From NCBI RefSeq assembly GCF_014633365.1, contig NC_068338.1:53765716-53829715 (forward strand): a stretch of DNA of 64,000 bases, written 5' to 3'. Below, piece after piece: positions 1 through 10,074 of the stretch (positions are counted from its first letter, which is position 1; the number at the start of each line of letters is the position of its first letter). The translations under genes and the position numbers were made by a program. The DNA is from Diospyros lotus. Its lineage: Eukaryota; Streptophyta; Magnoliopsida; Ericales; Ebenaceae. Under the pieces are notes generated by a model, which was given only the letters and a program-made list of their open reading frames with translations, ran no database searches and was not told the origin of the DNA.

Positions 1-282
1 ATACTCATTTTGACAGCAAAATGCACCATAAATCAGTGCACTCTTTCAAGGTACAATCGTATTAGTGGGTTATAGAAAAGGATCATTAATCTGTGGCTAT
101 AGACAACCTATACCAATGGTTTTATTTCTGTTAGAATAGACACCAATACCAACATATCCTTGTTTGTCATTATTTCTCCATTTATACTGACAGCTCTTAG
201 TCTCTTAGTATCGTTAGAGCTGTAGTGACAATTTGTTTTCATTGGTATAGCCATGCATGTATTGTTGTTATCCCTTTGTAGT

Positions 283-381
283 GATGCAAGAAGACCCTTG
301 GTTGAGCTTTACAATTACTCTTTCAATCATCAGTGGATGGAGCCTGGAGGTACATCTGTGGAGAATAAAAACTCAATTTGA
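283..381 (+). CDS. possible last exon of an unrecognised upstream gene
   Basis: A short open frame follows a plausible acceptor (tttgtag ending at 281) and reads DARRPLVELYNYSFNHQW then MEPGG, with a stop at 379-381. A possible donor (gtacat) lies at 350, so it could also be an internal exon. Two AATAAA-like signals (around 364 and 410) and AT-rich DNA follow. The peptide looks protein-like but I do not recognise the family, and nothing upstream is visible. It may equally be chance. Confidence 0.2.
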   Translation, partial: DARRPLVELYNYSFNHQWMEPGGTSVENKNSI

Positions 382-1180
382 TAATTATGCTTTGTTTTGA
401 AAACTTTGAAAATAAAAATGGCGTTTGACACGATTTTTTATTTTTTTTGTGATTAAATATATATATACATATATAAAAAGTGTGTAAACAGTAGACTTAT
501 CAATAAAAACGATTGAAGATCAAGAGCAGTATGGAAAAGAAAATTGAAAATTGAATGAAATGGAAAATCTCTTAAGTGCTGGGCTGATTGTTTACCAAGC
601 AAATGTTAAACAAATTATATGAAGAAAGCAGTTTTGTGGCATGCTTGTGAGTGTGTGCACAGGCGTATGCGAGAATGTAATTAAAAATTTCATAAGCCCC
701 TCCTATTGCTAAGTAAGCAAGGCTATCCAGCTGTGCACTTCCAAAGCGATTCACAAGATCAGATTAGAAAATTGCAGGATGAATTACAAATGAGAATGGC
801 ATCATGGCATGTACACATAGCTTATCACCTCTATTACGAGTAGCTAAGATTATAATTCATCGAACAACCAATATCAAGTCCAACAAACAATATATACATC
901 ATCTAACAAACATGTCAAATGCACATAAATTAAACACATAATGCAAACGCAAATAGTCCCAGAACCTCATAAACCCTTTCTATCCCATTCTCCTTCATGT
1001 ATGTATATTGAAGTAAAAAATAAAAAATAAATTGGGGTGATCGCCCACCACCCGGAGGGAGTGATTAGTACCCCATCACTCACAGGGTACATACCTAAAT
1101 GCAGGAGAATTCCAGAAAATCCTTTTCAAGCTGGGCTCCTACAAATTAATGTATACGTTCACAAACTAATTTCATTGCAT
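382..1180. other. AT-rich intergenic stretch, no gene seen
   Basis: I see no coding exon, RNA gene or clear repeat here. The frames are short and low in complexity. A short TA-rich microsatellite lies near 458-476. Confidence 0.5.
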
Positions 1181-1195
1181 AATGTTTATAAGATA

Positions 1196-1423
1196 GTTTG
1201 GTTATGTGAGAAGAAGACCAATATGGACTCCTATGATGAGAGTTTATGGAATTGAACACTTAATTAGCAAAAGAGGTAGAGAAAGACAACCAAAACAAAA
1301 AAACAAAAGACCTTGGTGGGAGACCCTTGGCTTTAATATTAAATGTAGGTGAAATGAATGGAAACTGTATTTCATGTCGTCGAACCCACATAATGGGATA
1401 AAGGATCAGTACGTTGTTGTTGT
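1196..1423 (+). mobile_element. RTE-type LINE, 5'-truncated 3' end with 15-bp target duplication
   Basis: The decayed C-terminal end of an RTE-clade reverse transcriptase ORF is readable (GYVRRRP-like, then a K/R-rich tail). It is followed by the family's 3' signature (cccacataatgggataaagg) and a short (gtt)n tail. The 15 bases aatgtttataagata stand immediately before (1181-1195) and after (1424-1438) the insert, so both ends are exact. This is a typical 5'-truncated, target-primed insertion. The same 3' end recurs at about 17.6, 53.3, 53.9 and 58.8 kb. Confidence 0.8.
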
Positions 1424-1659
1424 AATGTTTATAAGATATTAATTTATGCATAAAGTCTACAAAAGCGATGGCCCCTGTATTTTTCTTGTTTGGGCTTGTG
1501 CGTGTAGAACGCTTCATTTCAGAAGATTTACATAATTGAGCATTTGTGAATTATGATTATAGTTCCTATAATACTTACATTGCGCGTGCAGGACACTTAT
1601 AGATTCTTGTATGTCTTCTACTCAAACGTCGAAAATAGTTGAATCAGCACCCTTCCAGA

Positions 1660-1970
1660 ATTCCTCCATATATATAGCATAACATATCTGTACCCACACG
1701 CACACAACGCCAACTGTCGTGAAGCTTGATAACTTAAAGACGAACCGAAAACAATTCCAACAAACAGAGGGATTGAGGAAACGAAAGCCACGTAGAAGAA
1801 TACCGTCGCAAGGACAATGGATCATAGCTGCGGCGGCAATCAGGCAACGGCGGCGTCGAGCGGGAAAAGGGTTTTGGCCGATTGCGGGAGGGGGAAAGAG
1901 GGATAAATTTGTGTTAGCTTTGCCTAATATCAAAACAAGGGTTTATCCCAACAAAAATGGGCTATTTTAG
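1660..1970 (+). other. GC-rich island, possible decayed first exon
   Basis: A local rise in GC stands in AT-rich surroundings. A TATA-like ccatatatatagc (about 1667) precedes a leader-like stretch, then an ATG at 1817 opens a 29-codon frame (MDHSCGGNQATAASSGK and on, stop at 1904-1906) rich in Ala, Gly and Ser. An overlapping minus-strand frame of about 100 codons (1933-1622) is also open. This could be the remnant 5' end of a gene on either strand. No downstream exon was found. Confidence 0.2.
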
Positions 1971-3186
1971 ATATTTTTGTCCTAAAAGTAACTATATATT
2001 TTTTAAATTACATTTTCAAAAATACATATATTTTTTGAATATATATACATCTTTTTAGAAATATTTATATTAACAAATTTATGTATATATCGTATTGGTT
2101 TAGTTCGAAGGCGAGTTTTAATAATTTTGATCTTAATTTGATCTAATATAAATTAGATAAACATCTCTACTATTAATTGGATTAATATATTATGGGCGTG
2201 TTCAATTTTTAAAATATTTATCATTGTTTATTATTAATTATATTTTATTTTAAATAAGTTATTATAGCATAAAAACATAATTTACAATATAAATCTATCT
2301 AAGTGAACAATGTGATGAAATTTTAGATTAAACAATTTTTCTAGTGTAACTTAGTTAATGATAATTTATATAATTATATTGTGTCACTTAGTTAATACCA
2401 CATACCTAATCTGTATATGATAATATATTGTAATTTTTAAAATTATTTATAATAAAATATTTACCAATAGTAGTTTTGATCCTAGTTATTTTTATTGAAT
2501 AATAAGTGTAAATGTGGATTAAAAAATTAATTAAAATCAAAATAATTGCTCAAATAAAATGTATTTGTCGATTTTTTATTTCATCTGGTATGCGACGAGT
2601 CTAGGACCAAAAATAGATTAGTCCCACTTAAGTTTAGCTCTTACTACTATTTGTTGGCTCATTTTTTAAAAAATAAATAAAATATTTTAAATATACATGC
2701 ATTCATTTTTTATTTATATGATATGCATAAACATATATGTATCTTTTTTAAATTTTGATATTCATAAAATATAAAATATATATTTTTTTGACGAGTGACA
2801 TGCTATATCAGCAATAGCATACGCACTCTTGAAAAATTTTTACATGTTAAATAAATTTAATATAATTAAATTAATTAAAATATAATTATAAAAATTATAA
2901 TATCCGATAAATTTATAAATTTACAAAATATTGAGACCGGTGACACATTGGGCATGCTTAAACTTTATGAAGTATGATCACAATTGCCAATGACACCATG
3001 CATCATTTCATGTGTTGAGACTCAAGTTGGACATGACTGGTTTGATCCCAGATGTCTTTTGAAATTTTTGACTATTTAAAAAATAGAGAGATAAAGTTTC
3101 ATTAAGTATCTTTAAAATTTGACATAATTACAATAATTACCCATTACTTTTAAAAAATAACAATAACATCTTATATGCTATTAATC
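1971..3186. other. very AT-rich intergenic DNA
   Basis: I see nothing coding. The sequence is dominated by A/T runs and ATATAT microsatellites. Confidence 0.5.
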
Positions 3187-4342
3187 TAGTGGGACGTTTG
3201 ATACATGAGAAATTTTAAAATTATTGAGAATGTTATGTTGAGAATCTTTATTCCCAAATTTGGTACAATTTTGTTATAAAAATAATCCTGGGAAATAGGA
3301 TTCCCGAAAATAATTTTTAAGCAACTTTTCCACAAAAATATTTTCATGGGGTTGGGAATTCAAGTTTCACATGGACTTGATAATGTTTTTAACAACAAAA
3401 AAAAGACTAAAACACCCATTATCATTTTATAACCTCATACAAACATATTATATATATATTAAAATAGATATTTATATAAATATATTTTATATATATATAC
3501 ATGCATATATATATAATGTGTAAAAAAATGACATTTTGTTGACTTTCTAAAGATATCGTGAGTCCTAATATTTTATATAGAAGAATGAATTTATTATTTT
3601 TAAATAACAAATTAAATAAGGGTAATTTTAGAAAAATAACATGAATTCTCAATAATGTTACATTTAAACCAAACATAGGAATCTAATGTTGCGTTCTCTT
3701 TATTGTTTTCAAGTTATTTTTAGTATTTAATTTTCTAAAATAATAAAAATACGTTCTCTTTACTTTTTTGAAAACAAACAAAAATTTGTAAATAAAACTC
3801 AAAACAATAAAAGTTATTTTAAGCGTTTTCATTCAAAATAAACTCTAAACTCAAAGCATATTTATTTATATATTTATTCATATTTTACTATTGTAATAGA
3901 AAAAAATATTACAAAATTCATTAACTTTAAAATGTATATATTTTTTTAATAATATATTAACATTAAATATTTATAATTTACTGAATAATTAATTTTTTTT
4001 ATGAAATATTATTAAAAAATCATTTTCAAAATTTTAAGGAATTTTTTGTTTTGATAAATAGTTTTTCAAAATGACAAAGATAACGTGTTTTCAAATTTTT
4101 AAAAACAGACTACCAATACAAAAAACTGAAAATGAATTCAAAACTCAAAATTGAAAATTAAAAAATAAAGTGAACGCGGCCTAAGATTCTCATAAAAAAA
4201 TACTTAACATTCATGAGAATGTTTAAACCTAACAAAATATAGAATTGCATAAATCCTGATAATCAAAGATTTTCAAGAATATTTCCAATAATCATGAATC
4301 ACAGGAATTTAAAAACTTATCCCGTACCAAATGCCCCCTAAA
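3187..4342. mobile_element. foldback/MITE-like element interrupted by a second MITE
   Basis: The left end (gtgggacgtttgatacatg) and the reverse complement of the right end (agggggcatttggtacggg) are similar over roughly 30 bases, so this is an imperfect terminal inverted repeat. The pattern GGGNCNTTTGRTAC is common at plant MITE ends. The inner part carries a second element (3687-4181). The outer boundaries are approximate, and a cta direct repeat at both sides is only suggestive. Confidence 0.4.
3687..4181. mobile_element. Tourist/Harbinger-like MITE flanked by TAA
   Basis: The left end (tgttgcgttctctttatt) resembles the reverse complement of the right end (ggccgcgttcactttatt). The element is flanked by TAA on both sides (3684-3686 and 4182-4184), the target-site signature of PIF/Harbinger elements. 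The AT-rich interior has no ORF. It is nested in the larger foldback at 3187-4342, so it is the younger of the two. Confidence 0.5.
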
Positions 4343-5689
4343 GGTAAAATGACAATTACAATATTTATTTATTTTTTCTTAATATCTCCCTATCTTATTT
4401 GATTTTGGAGAGAAACAAAAAAATTAGTGAAAACCAAAAATTAGTGATTATTGACAATTAACAATACTGGATTATTTGAAGAGATAAAAGAATAATGGTC
4501 AATTTAAATATACTTGGTAAACCATTATAAAGTTTATTATAGAAAAAAAAAAAAGAAACAAATGCAACAACTATGAAATACTTGCCATTGCGAACAATCA
4601 TTGTCATTGCAATCATAAAGATTCATGGTTAAATTGTACGAAAATGAAAATAATAAATAGGATACGATATAAAATATAAACAAATAAATAATATTTTTTT
4701 AAAAATATAAAATATAAATATATGATAAATGCATAAATACAAAAATATATGAGTTTTTTTGCATATATAATTTAAATATATAAAATTATTAAAATATTAA
4801 TTCAATCTAAAAATAAATATAAATTTGTAATGCATTTAAATAAAATTGAGAAAAATGTAAAATTTGTGAGTTAGAGATCAAAAAAACCCCTCATACATAA
4901 ACGAGTCGATGATATTTTTTAATATTAAAAAAATTATTAAATATTTTAAAATTATAAAAATGACCTGAAAGTATATATATTTTTAGCATTTTGGAAACAA
5001 AAACATTTGGGAAACGTTGAAGTGGCGTTCTGAGAAATTTTCATGTATCATAGATCTATGATATATTAAGAGAAAAACCAACGAAAAAAAAACAAAAAAT
5101 GTTTAAGAATACAAAAAAAGAATAATGAAAAAATAGGATAAATCTTTTTAATATAATAATATTTTTATTATTTTTAATATCTAACCACGTGTAACCATTG
5201 ACAACAAATTTACAACAGAATGTTAAAATTAATTACTATCCGTTGTATTTCTTTTAACATTTACAATAATTATTATAATTATGTTAAATCTTAGAGACAA
5301 GACTTTAAACAAAGATAATATTTGTTAATTAATATATAGACAAAAAAAATGAAATAGAAAAAATATTTACGATAAAAGTGCATTTCATTGTATTTATTAA
5401 ATTTATTTGATGATCAATAAAAAAAATTACGTAATTTTTTATTTATTTTTTTTAAATAAATTTATTTATTTCTTATTTAGATAAATTTATTTTTATTTTT
5501 ATAAATAAAAAAATAATACACGTGTCATCTTTGTAAATTATAAAAAAATTAACAAATAATTAAATAAAAATCTAAAAATATTTCATAATCTTATTTTGAA
5601 CATTTTATATATTAGTTTAAAAAATAATTCAGCCTTATATTGATATAATATATGCATAAGAGAGACACACATATATATATATATTTAAA
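4343..5689. other. AT-rich intergenic DNA, no gene seen
   Basis: Only A/T homopolymers and TA/TTTA-rich stretches are visible. I see no ORF with protein-like composition and no clear terminal repeats. Confidence 0.5.
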
Positions 5690-5899
5690 AAATTATTGTC
5701 CAAACCATAAACTCTAGGGATGCCTTATATGATATATATGCATCACACACAGGCGCACACACACACATATATATATATATATTTAAATTTCAATGTTAAA
5801 CTAATTAATTAATAGATGTTTCTTATTGGAACAAAATTTAGAAATGAGAATTTATTATATTGAAAAATTATAAAAAATGTAGAGACGAGCAGTTAATTA

Positions 5900-6117
5900 A
5901 TAGGTGAAGACGTGAAGTTCACCTAAAGCCTGGTGATGGGCTTTTGTGCCTTTTTCCTGTATCTACTCTCTCTCTCTCTCTCTCTCTCCTGAAAAACAAG
6001 CCGACGCACGCAATCGGAAGACGATCAATCTGCCCTAGAAACGGCGCGACGGACTCGAAGATCACCAGTCCCGTGACGGCGGCGTACTCGCCGGACTCCA
6101 ATTGACTTGCTCCGCTG
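5900..6117 (+). other. predicted non-coding first exon, duplicate copy
   Basis: This is the counterpart of the ATRX 5' UTR exon at about 25,280-25,505. It has a (ct)n run at about 5967-5987, and a C/G-rich second half keeps more CpG than the other copy. It ends at a matching donor, gctg|gtaattca (exon end 6117). The 5' boundary is a guess. Spliced onto exon 2 at 26,544 it would give an ATRX transcript with a first intron of about 20 kb. Confidence 0.4.
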
Positions 6118-6524
6118 GTAATTCACTGCCCTTACCGAGCTTTTCCCCTATTGATGTGCTTTATGGGTCTGGGTTTCGGCCGAAACAAACGGCTTTGTTT
6201 CGACTAGAATTGTTCATTTTTGGGCATTCTTAAATGGGTTTATGCCAGATTGCGCTGAAACCCCACGCCGAAACTTGTCCACCTTCGGTCTTTTTCAGGT
6301 TTTAGGGGGATTTCTTCAAATTCAATGAATGGGGTTTTCAATTTTAGTCTACATTTTGATTCTCGTGCTTGTCTTGGCTTCTTATACGATATACAGCTTC
6401 TCAAATTTAGTTTGAATTTACGTGGATTGCCAATGGCGTGTTGTTCAGCTGAGTATCTGGCTAAGATTTGTTTTTCATAAGTTTAGCGCGTGGCATTAAA
6501 ATTGTAAGCATTTAGTAGATGCCT

Positions 6525-6641
6525 AACTTACGGGAGTAACTTGTCTAAAATCTGATGGCATTACATTATAGGTGCAAAATCCCAAACTTACGGGAGTAAC
6601 TTGTCTAAAAGCTGATGGCATTACATTATAGGTGCAAAATC
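6525..6641 (+). repeat. two-copy tandem duplication, 60-bp period
   Basis: The stretch starting aacttacgggagtaac occurs at 6525 and again at 6585, almost identical (one visible difference, t at 6551 versus g at 6611). The paralogous segment near 25,927 has a single copy, so this duplication arose after the two 5' regions diverged. Confidence 0.9.
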
Positions 6642-6772
6642 TTTAATGACAAACTCATCTAAAACTTTGGCTACACGAGAGGTGTGAATTACTCATATTC
6701 TCACAACAATAACATCGATGACATCTCAAGTCTTAATCTCACTAGTTAGGGTCAACTATATGAATTGTAGCT

Positions 6773-7693
6773 TGTTATATTGGTAGCACCAGTGTTCTAA
6801 AACGCGCTAGGCGTTAGTCGGGCGCCAGACTGGGGCCTAGCGCCTAGGATGCCTAGGCGGACTGTTGTTGTTGTTGTTGTTGTTTTTTTTTTTAATTTTT
6901 GATGTAATTTCATGTTAGTTTTAGATAAATCAAAGTTAAAGACAAATGAAACTTATATAAATAGATTAGATGTACTAGTTGACAGAGAGATTTATATATA
7001 TATGTTTATATATATAAATAATAAATAATATATTTATATATATATATATAAATGGTGCCAAGGTATTGTTTTGTATTTTGGCATTTTGACCGCCTGGGCC
7101 GCCTAGACACCGCCTGGGCCGCCGCCTAGGATGCCGATTTGCATGTATTCGGGGCGGCAAAGGTCCGCCTAACGCCTAGGCGGCCGCCTAGGCCGCGTTT
7201 TTGAACACTGGGTAGCACTAGAATGCACTCAATTTGTCGAATAGAATCACCCACACACACAGATTGAACAATACACAATAGCAGATCACAAAAAACAGAA
7301 TTGAACAATAAAGAACAGAAAGCAAACCACACGAAGACACCAAAATTTATTTTGGTTCAGATCGTCAATGATTTGATGATCCTACATCTAGCCTTGAACC
7401 CCCGAGAGCAATCTTACTTATCAATCTTGAACAACAAGTACAATAGTTTTCCCTCGCTAGACTTTTCTCTCACAATTACACTCCTTCACCTCATGCCTAA
7501 GCGACTACCCCAGCCCTCTATTTATAAACATTAAACAATAGGGCGGACAATATAAGAAATAAACGGTTATAACATTACTGTTAATCCTAAACGCTAGTTA
7601 CCGTTAGAAAATAAACCTAACCTACTAACCAGTTGCTTTGGGCTTGACTGGACTTCATTGACTTCTTTGGGTTTACTTGATGCAAACATAACA
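6773..7693 (-). repeat. 3' LTR of the copia element, split by a MITE
   Basis: Without the 421-bp MITE and its 8-bp duplication this LTR is about 492 bp, against 526 bp for the partner. A segment of about 33 bp around the shared tccctc..ctagac stretch is missing here. Confidence 0.85.
6790..7210. mobile_element. hAT-type MITE with perfect 8-bp target duplication
   Basis: The ends are CAGTGTTCTAAAACGCG and its near inverse CGCGTTTTTGAACACTG. The 8 bases ggtagcac flank it exactly (6782-6789 and 7211-7218), the hAT target length. GC-rich subterminal stretches made of repeated gcctaggcg palindromes surround an AT-rich core containing (gtt)n. It has no coding capacity. It is younger than the copia LTR it splits. 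The ends resemble, but differ from, those of the larger hAT family in this window. Confidence 0.85.
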
Positions 7694-7759
7694 AATTCCA
7701 CCATTTGCACTAGTACTACCCAAGGCTTGATTTCCACGATTTGCTCTCCTTAGGACCTA

Positions 7760-7989
7760 CATTCATATCTAATCATTCACATAGAGATACATGAAGAAGC
7801 CTCAAGCAATGATGCAATTTGGCCATTGACATAGCTTTAGTAAACATATATGCAACATTATCTTCACTTGCAACTTTAATCAGATTAACTTTTTTTCTTT
7901 CAAGAATTTTTCTGATAATAGATACCTAACATCTATATGATTGGTTCTTTCATGATGGGCTTGATTTTTAGCTAAGTGTATAGCATTTC
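7760..7989 (-). pseudogene. copia RNase H C-terminal remnant
   Basis: The minus strand reads AIHLAKNQAHHERTNHIDV and then a KVASEDNVAYMFTKA-like motif, which is the conserved end of copia RNase H. The frame breaks in the middle. It is cut off exactly where a foreign LTR begins (7990), so the catalytic core and the RT are absent. Confidence 0.8.
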
Positions 7990-8542
7990 TGTTGTAATAA
8001 CTTGTATTAGATTAGTTTTTGTCTCGGGAAGAGGGTTTCTTACTGTTAGCATTTGTATATCACTTGTGTTATTTTAGAAAGTTTGTTTCTAGAAGGGTTA
8101 GTTAGCAGTCCAGTTAGTTGGTTGTAACTAACCGATCTTTAGTTAGTTTTGTGTTTACCGCCTCTATGGTGTATAAATAGAGGTCGGGTGAGAGGCATTC
8201 CATTATGCTTTCTTGTAGCAAGAAGGTGAGAGGAGTATGCCCTTGAATTAGGGCTTGCAATTTGGTAAATATGTGAACGTGAGAATTGATAGAAAGAAAC
8301 AGAAAAAAAAGAAAGAAGAGGGAAATAAAGAGTCAAGAGTGAGAGAAATTGATTATTCACTTCCAAGATATCTCCCAAAGTGCTGTAGGTCTATGTTTAT
8401 AAGATCTCTAGCTACATCAACTATCTTCTAACTACCCAACGGCTTCAGTTAGCCATTCACAACATTTCTACTAACTCCTTTATTTCCTCCTTTAGACCCT
8501 AACATTTTATAATATTGCACACTTCTCCCTAGGGTCGTGACA
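7990..8542 (-). mobile_element. LTR-like segment replacing the copia RT
   Basis: Read on the minus strand it begins TGTCACGACCCTAGGG and ends ATTACAACA, with a TATA-like cttataaac followed by a CT-rich leader, as in an LTR. Its start resembles the LTR start of the elements at 13,465 and 45,860 (TGTCATGACC). The flanking pentamers do not match (atttc and gccaa), and the copia domains on its two sides are not adjacent in an intact element. This points to a deletion by recombination rather than a simple solo LTR. Confidence 0.5.
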
Positions 8543-9990
8543 GCCAAACACCCAAACACTCTCAAATGGTCAGGCTTGGCTTATTACCAGTCCACATTTC
8601 ATAGGGAGTCTTAAAACCTATGGCAACTAAAGGGGACCTATTTATCACATAAGTTGCAGTTGTTATAGCTTCACCCCAAAATGCTTTTGGTAACCTAGCA
8701 TGAAATAACAAGCATCTCAGCTTCTCAAGTAAGGTTCTATTTATTCTTTCAGCTAAGCCATTTTGTTTTGGATTTCCTGGGGCTGTGAGGTGCCTTAGGA
8801 TGCCATTTTCATTAAGAAGTTGGGTAAATTCTTTGTGAGAATCCCATATCGCCTCAGCAAGAAAAACTTGGGTTATATATAAGGAGGAGGATCCTTCCAC
8901 CTATTAAGCTGGCTTTTTAGATTGGAGTTCTACCTCTGACTTCTCACATTCTTTATTACAAAACTCCAAACTGTTATTTGTCCTAATGATTTTGATTTTC
9001 CTACCTCTCTGATTTTCTACCATGGTTTCCCATTTTTTGAAAGCTTCAAAAGTGTGGTCTTTTGATTTTAATACATAAACCTAAACCATCATTGAGAAAT
9101 CATCTATTATAGATAGAAAATACCTAGCTCCCCCATAGGATAAGGTCTGGGGCCCCATAAATCCGAATGAATGTATTCTAAAGGGGCCTTAGAGGAATGG
9201 ATAGCTTTCTTAAGGAATTTGACTTTTACAGATTTTCCAAATATACATGATTCTCATTTATCTAATTTCGTGACCTTCTGGATCCTAAAATCCCTTGTTT
9301 GGACAATTCTTTAAGTCCTTGTTCACTTATATGAGCCATCCTAAAATGCCAAAGTCTAGTTTGTTCATAGACCTTGTTTTCACCTACTGCAGCTTCACCA
9401 CATAATGTGGATGCTTGTAGCACATAAATCCCATTTTTCAGGACTGTTTTCATACATATTAGAGAACCTCTGGTTACTTTAAGGACTCCACCATCTCCTT
9501 GATAGGAGTAGCCATTCTTATCCAATTCCCCAAGTGAAATTAGGTTTCTTTTTAAATCTAGTACAAATCCCATAGAAGTTAGTGTTCTTATGGTTCCATC
9601 GTGCAGTTTAATTTTAATGTCTCCAATTCCCATAATTTTACATTCTTGGTTATTTCCTAACAATACCTTATCACACCAATATCCCTAAAATTTAGAAACC
9701 AATCCCTATGTGGTGTCATATGAATAGAACAACCTGAATCCAAGATCCAAACCTCTTTATCTACCTTATCAGATATAACTAAGGCATTTGCACTATCATA
9801 GTCAAATTCACATATAGAAGTTGTAATTTCAGGGTTACCTTTTTCTCGAAATTCCTTCTTTCTCTTAGGGCAATTCTTTTTAATATGTCGTTCCTCATGG
9901 CAGTGATAACATTTGATTATCTTCCTGCCATTCCTAGATCTTGACCTAGATCTATTCTTGCCTCTAGGGTCTCTCTTATCAGGCCTTATT
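8543..9990 (-). pseudogene. copia zinc knuckle, protease, GAG-pre-integrase and integrase, broken
   Basis: From the 5' side on the minus strand: a CCHC knuckle (CYHCHEERHIKKNC, about 9911-9869), the protease active site WILDSGCSIHM (about 9752-9720), a GAG-pre-integrase block ending in LWHFRMAHISEQGLKELS (9663-9262), then the integrase C-half with PKQNGLAERINRTLLEK and LINRSP-like VINRSP (8900-8562). The middle of the integrase between about 9262 and 8900 is decayed. The frame ends with LRVFGCLA at the foreign LTR. The nearest named type is the TNT1-94 group. Confidence 0.8.
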
Positions 9991-10074
9991 TTGACTGAAA
10001 CAACATCTCCAGCAGTGTTCTTTCCCTCTACTTTTTGCTGTAATTCTTTGAAGTTTATAGCTCCAATAACATCA

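Larger units (their letters stand above)
5690..6772 (+). promoter_or_regulatory. second, diverged copy of the ATRX promoter, first exon and first-intron start
   Basis: This stretch can be aligned by eye, in the same order and orientation, with 25,086-26,100 in front of the ATRX coding exons. Shared landmarks are a short AT-rich upstream part, a transcribed-looking stretch with ctgaaaa..aagccga, the splice donor in gctggtaattca, then agtttgaattta and aacttgtctaaaa. The copy continues beyond a copia insertion at 12,700 and beyond an RTE insertion at 17,621. No coding exon corresponding to ATRX exon 2 follows it. It may be a dead duplicate or an upstream alternative promoter. Confidence 0.65.

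Noticed and set aside
8139..8378. 79-codon minus-strand frame
   Set aside because: It falls inside an LTR-like segment with a CT-rich leader; chance open frame.
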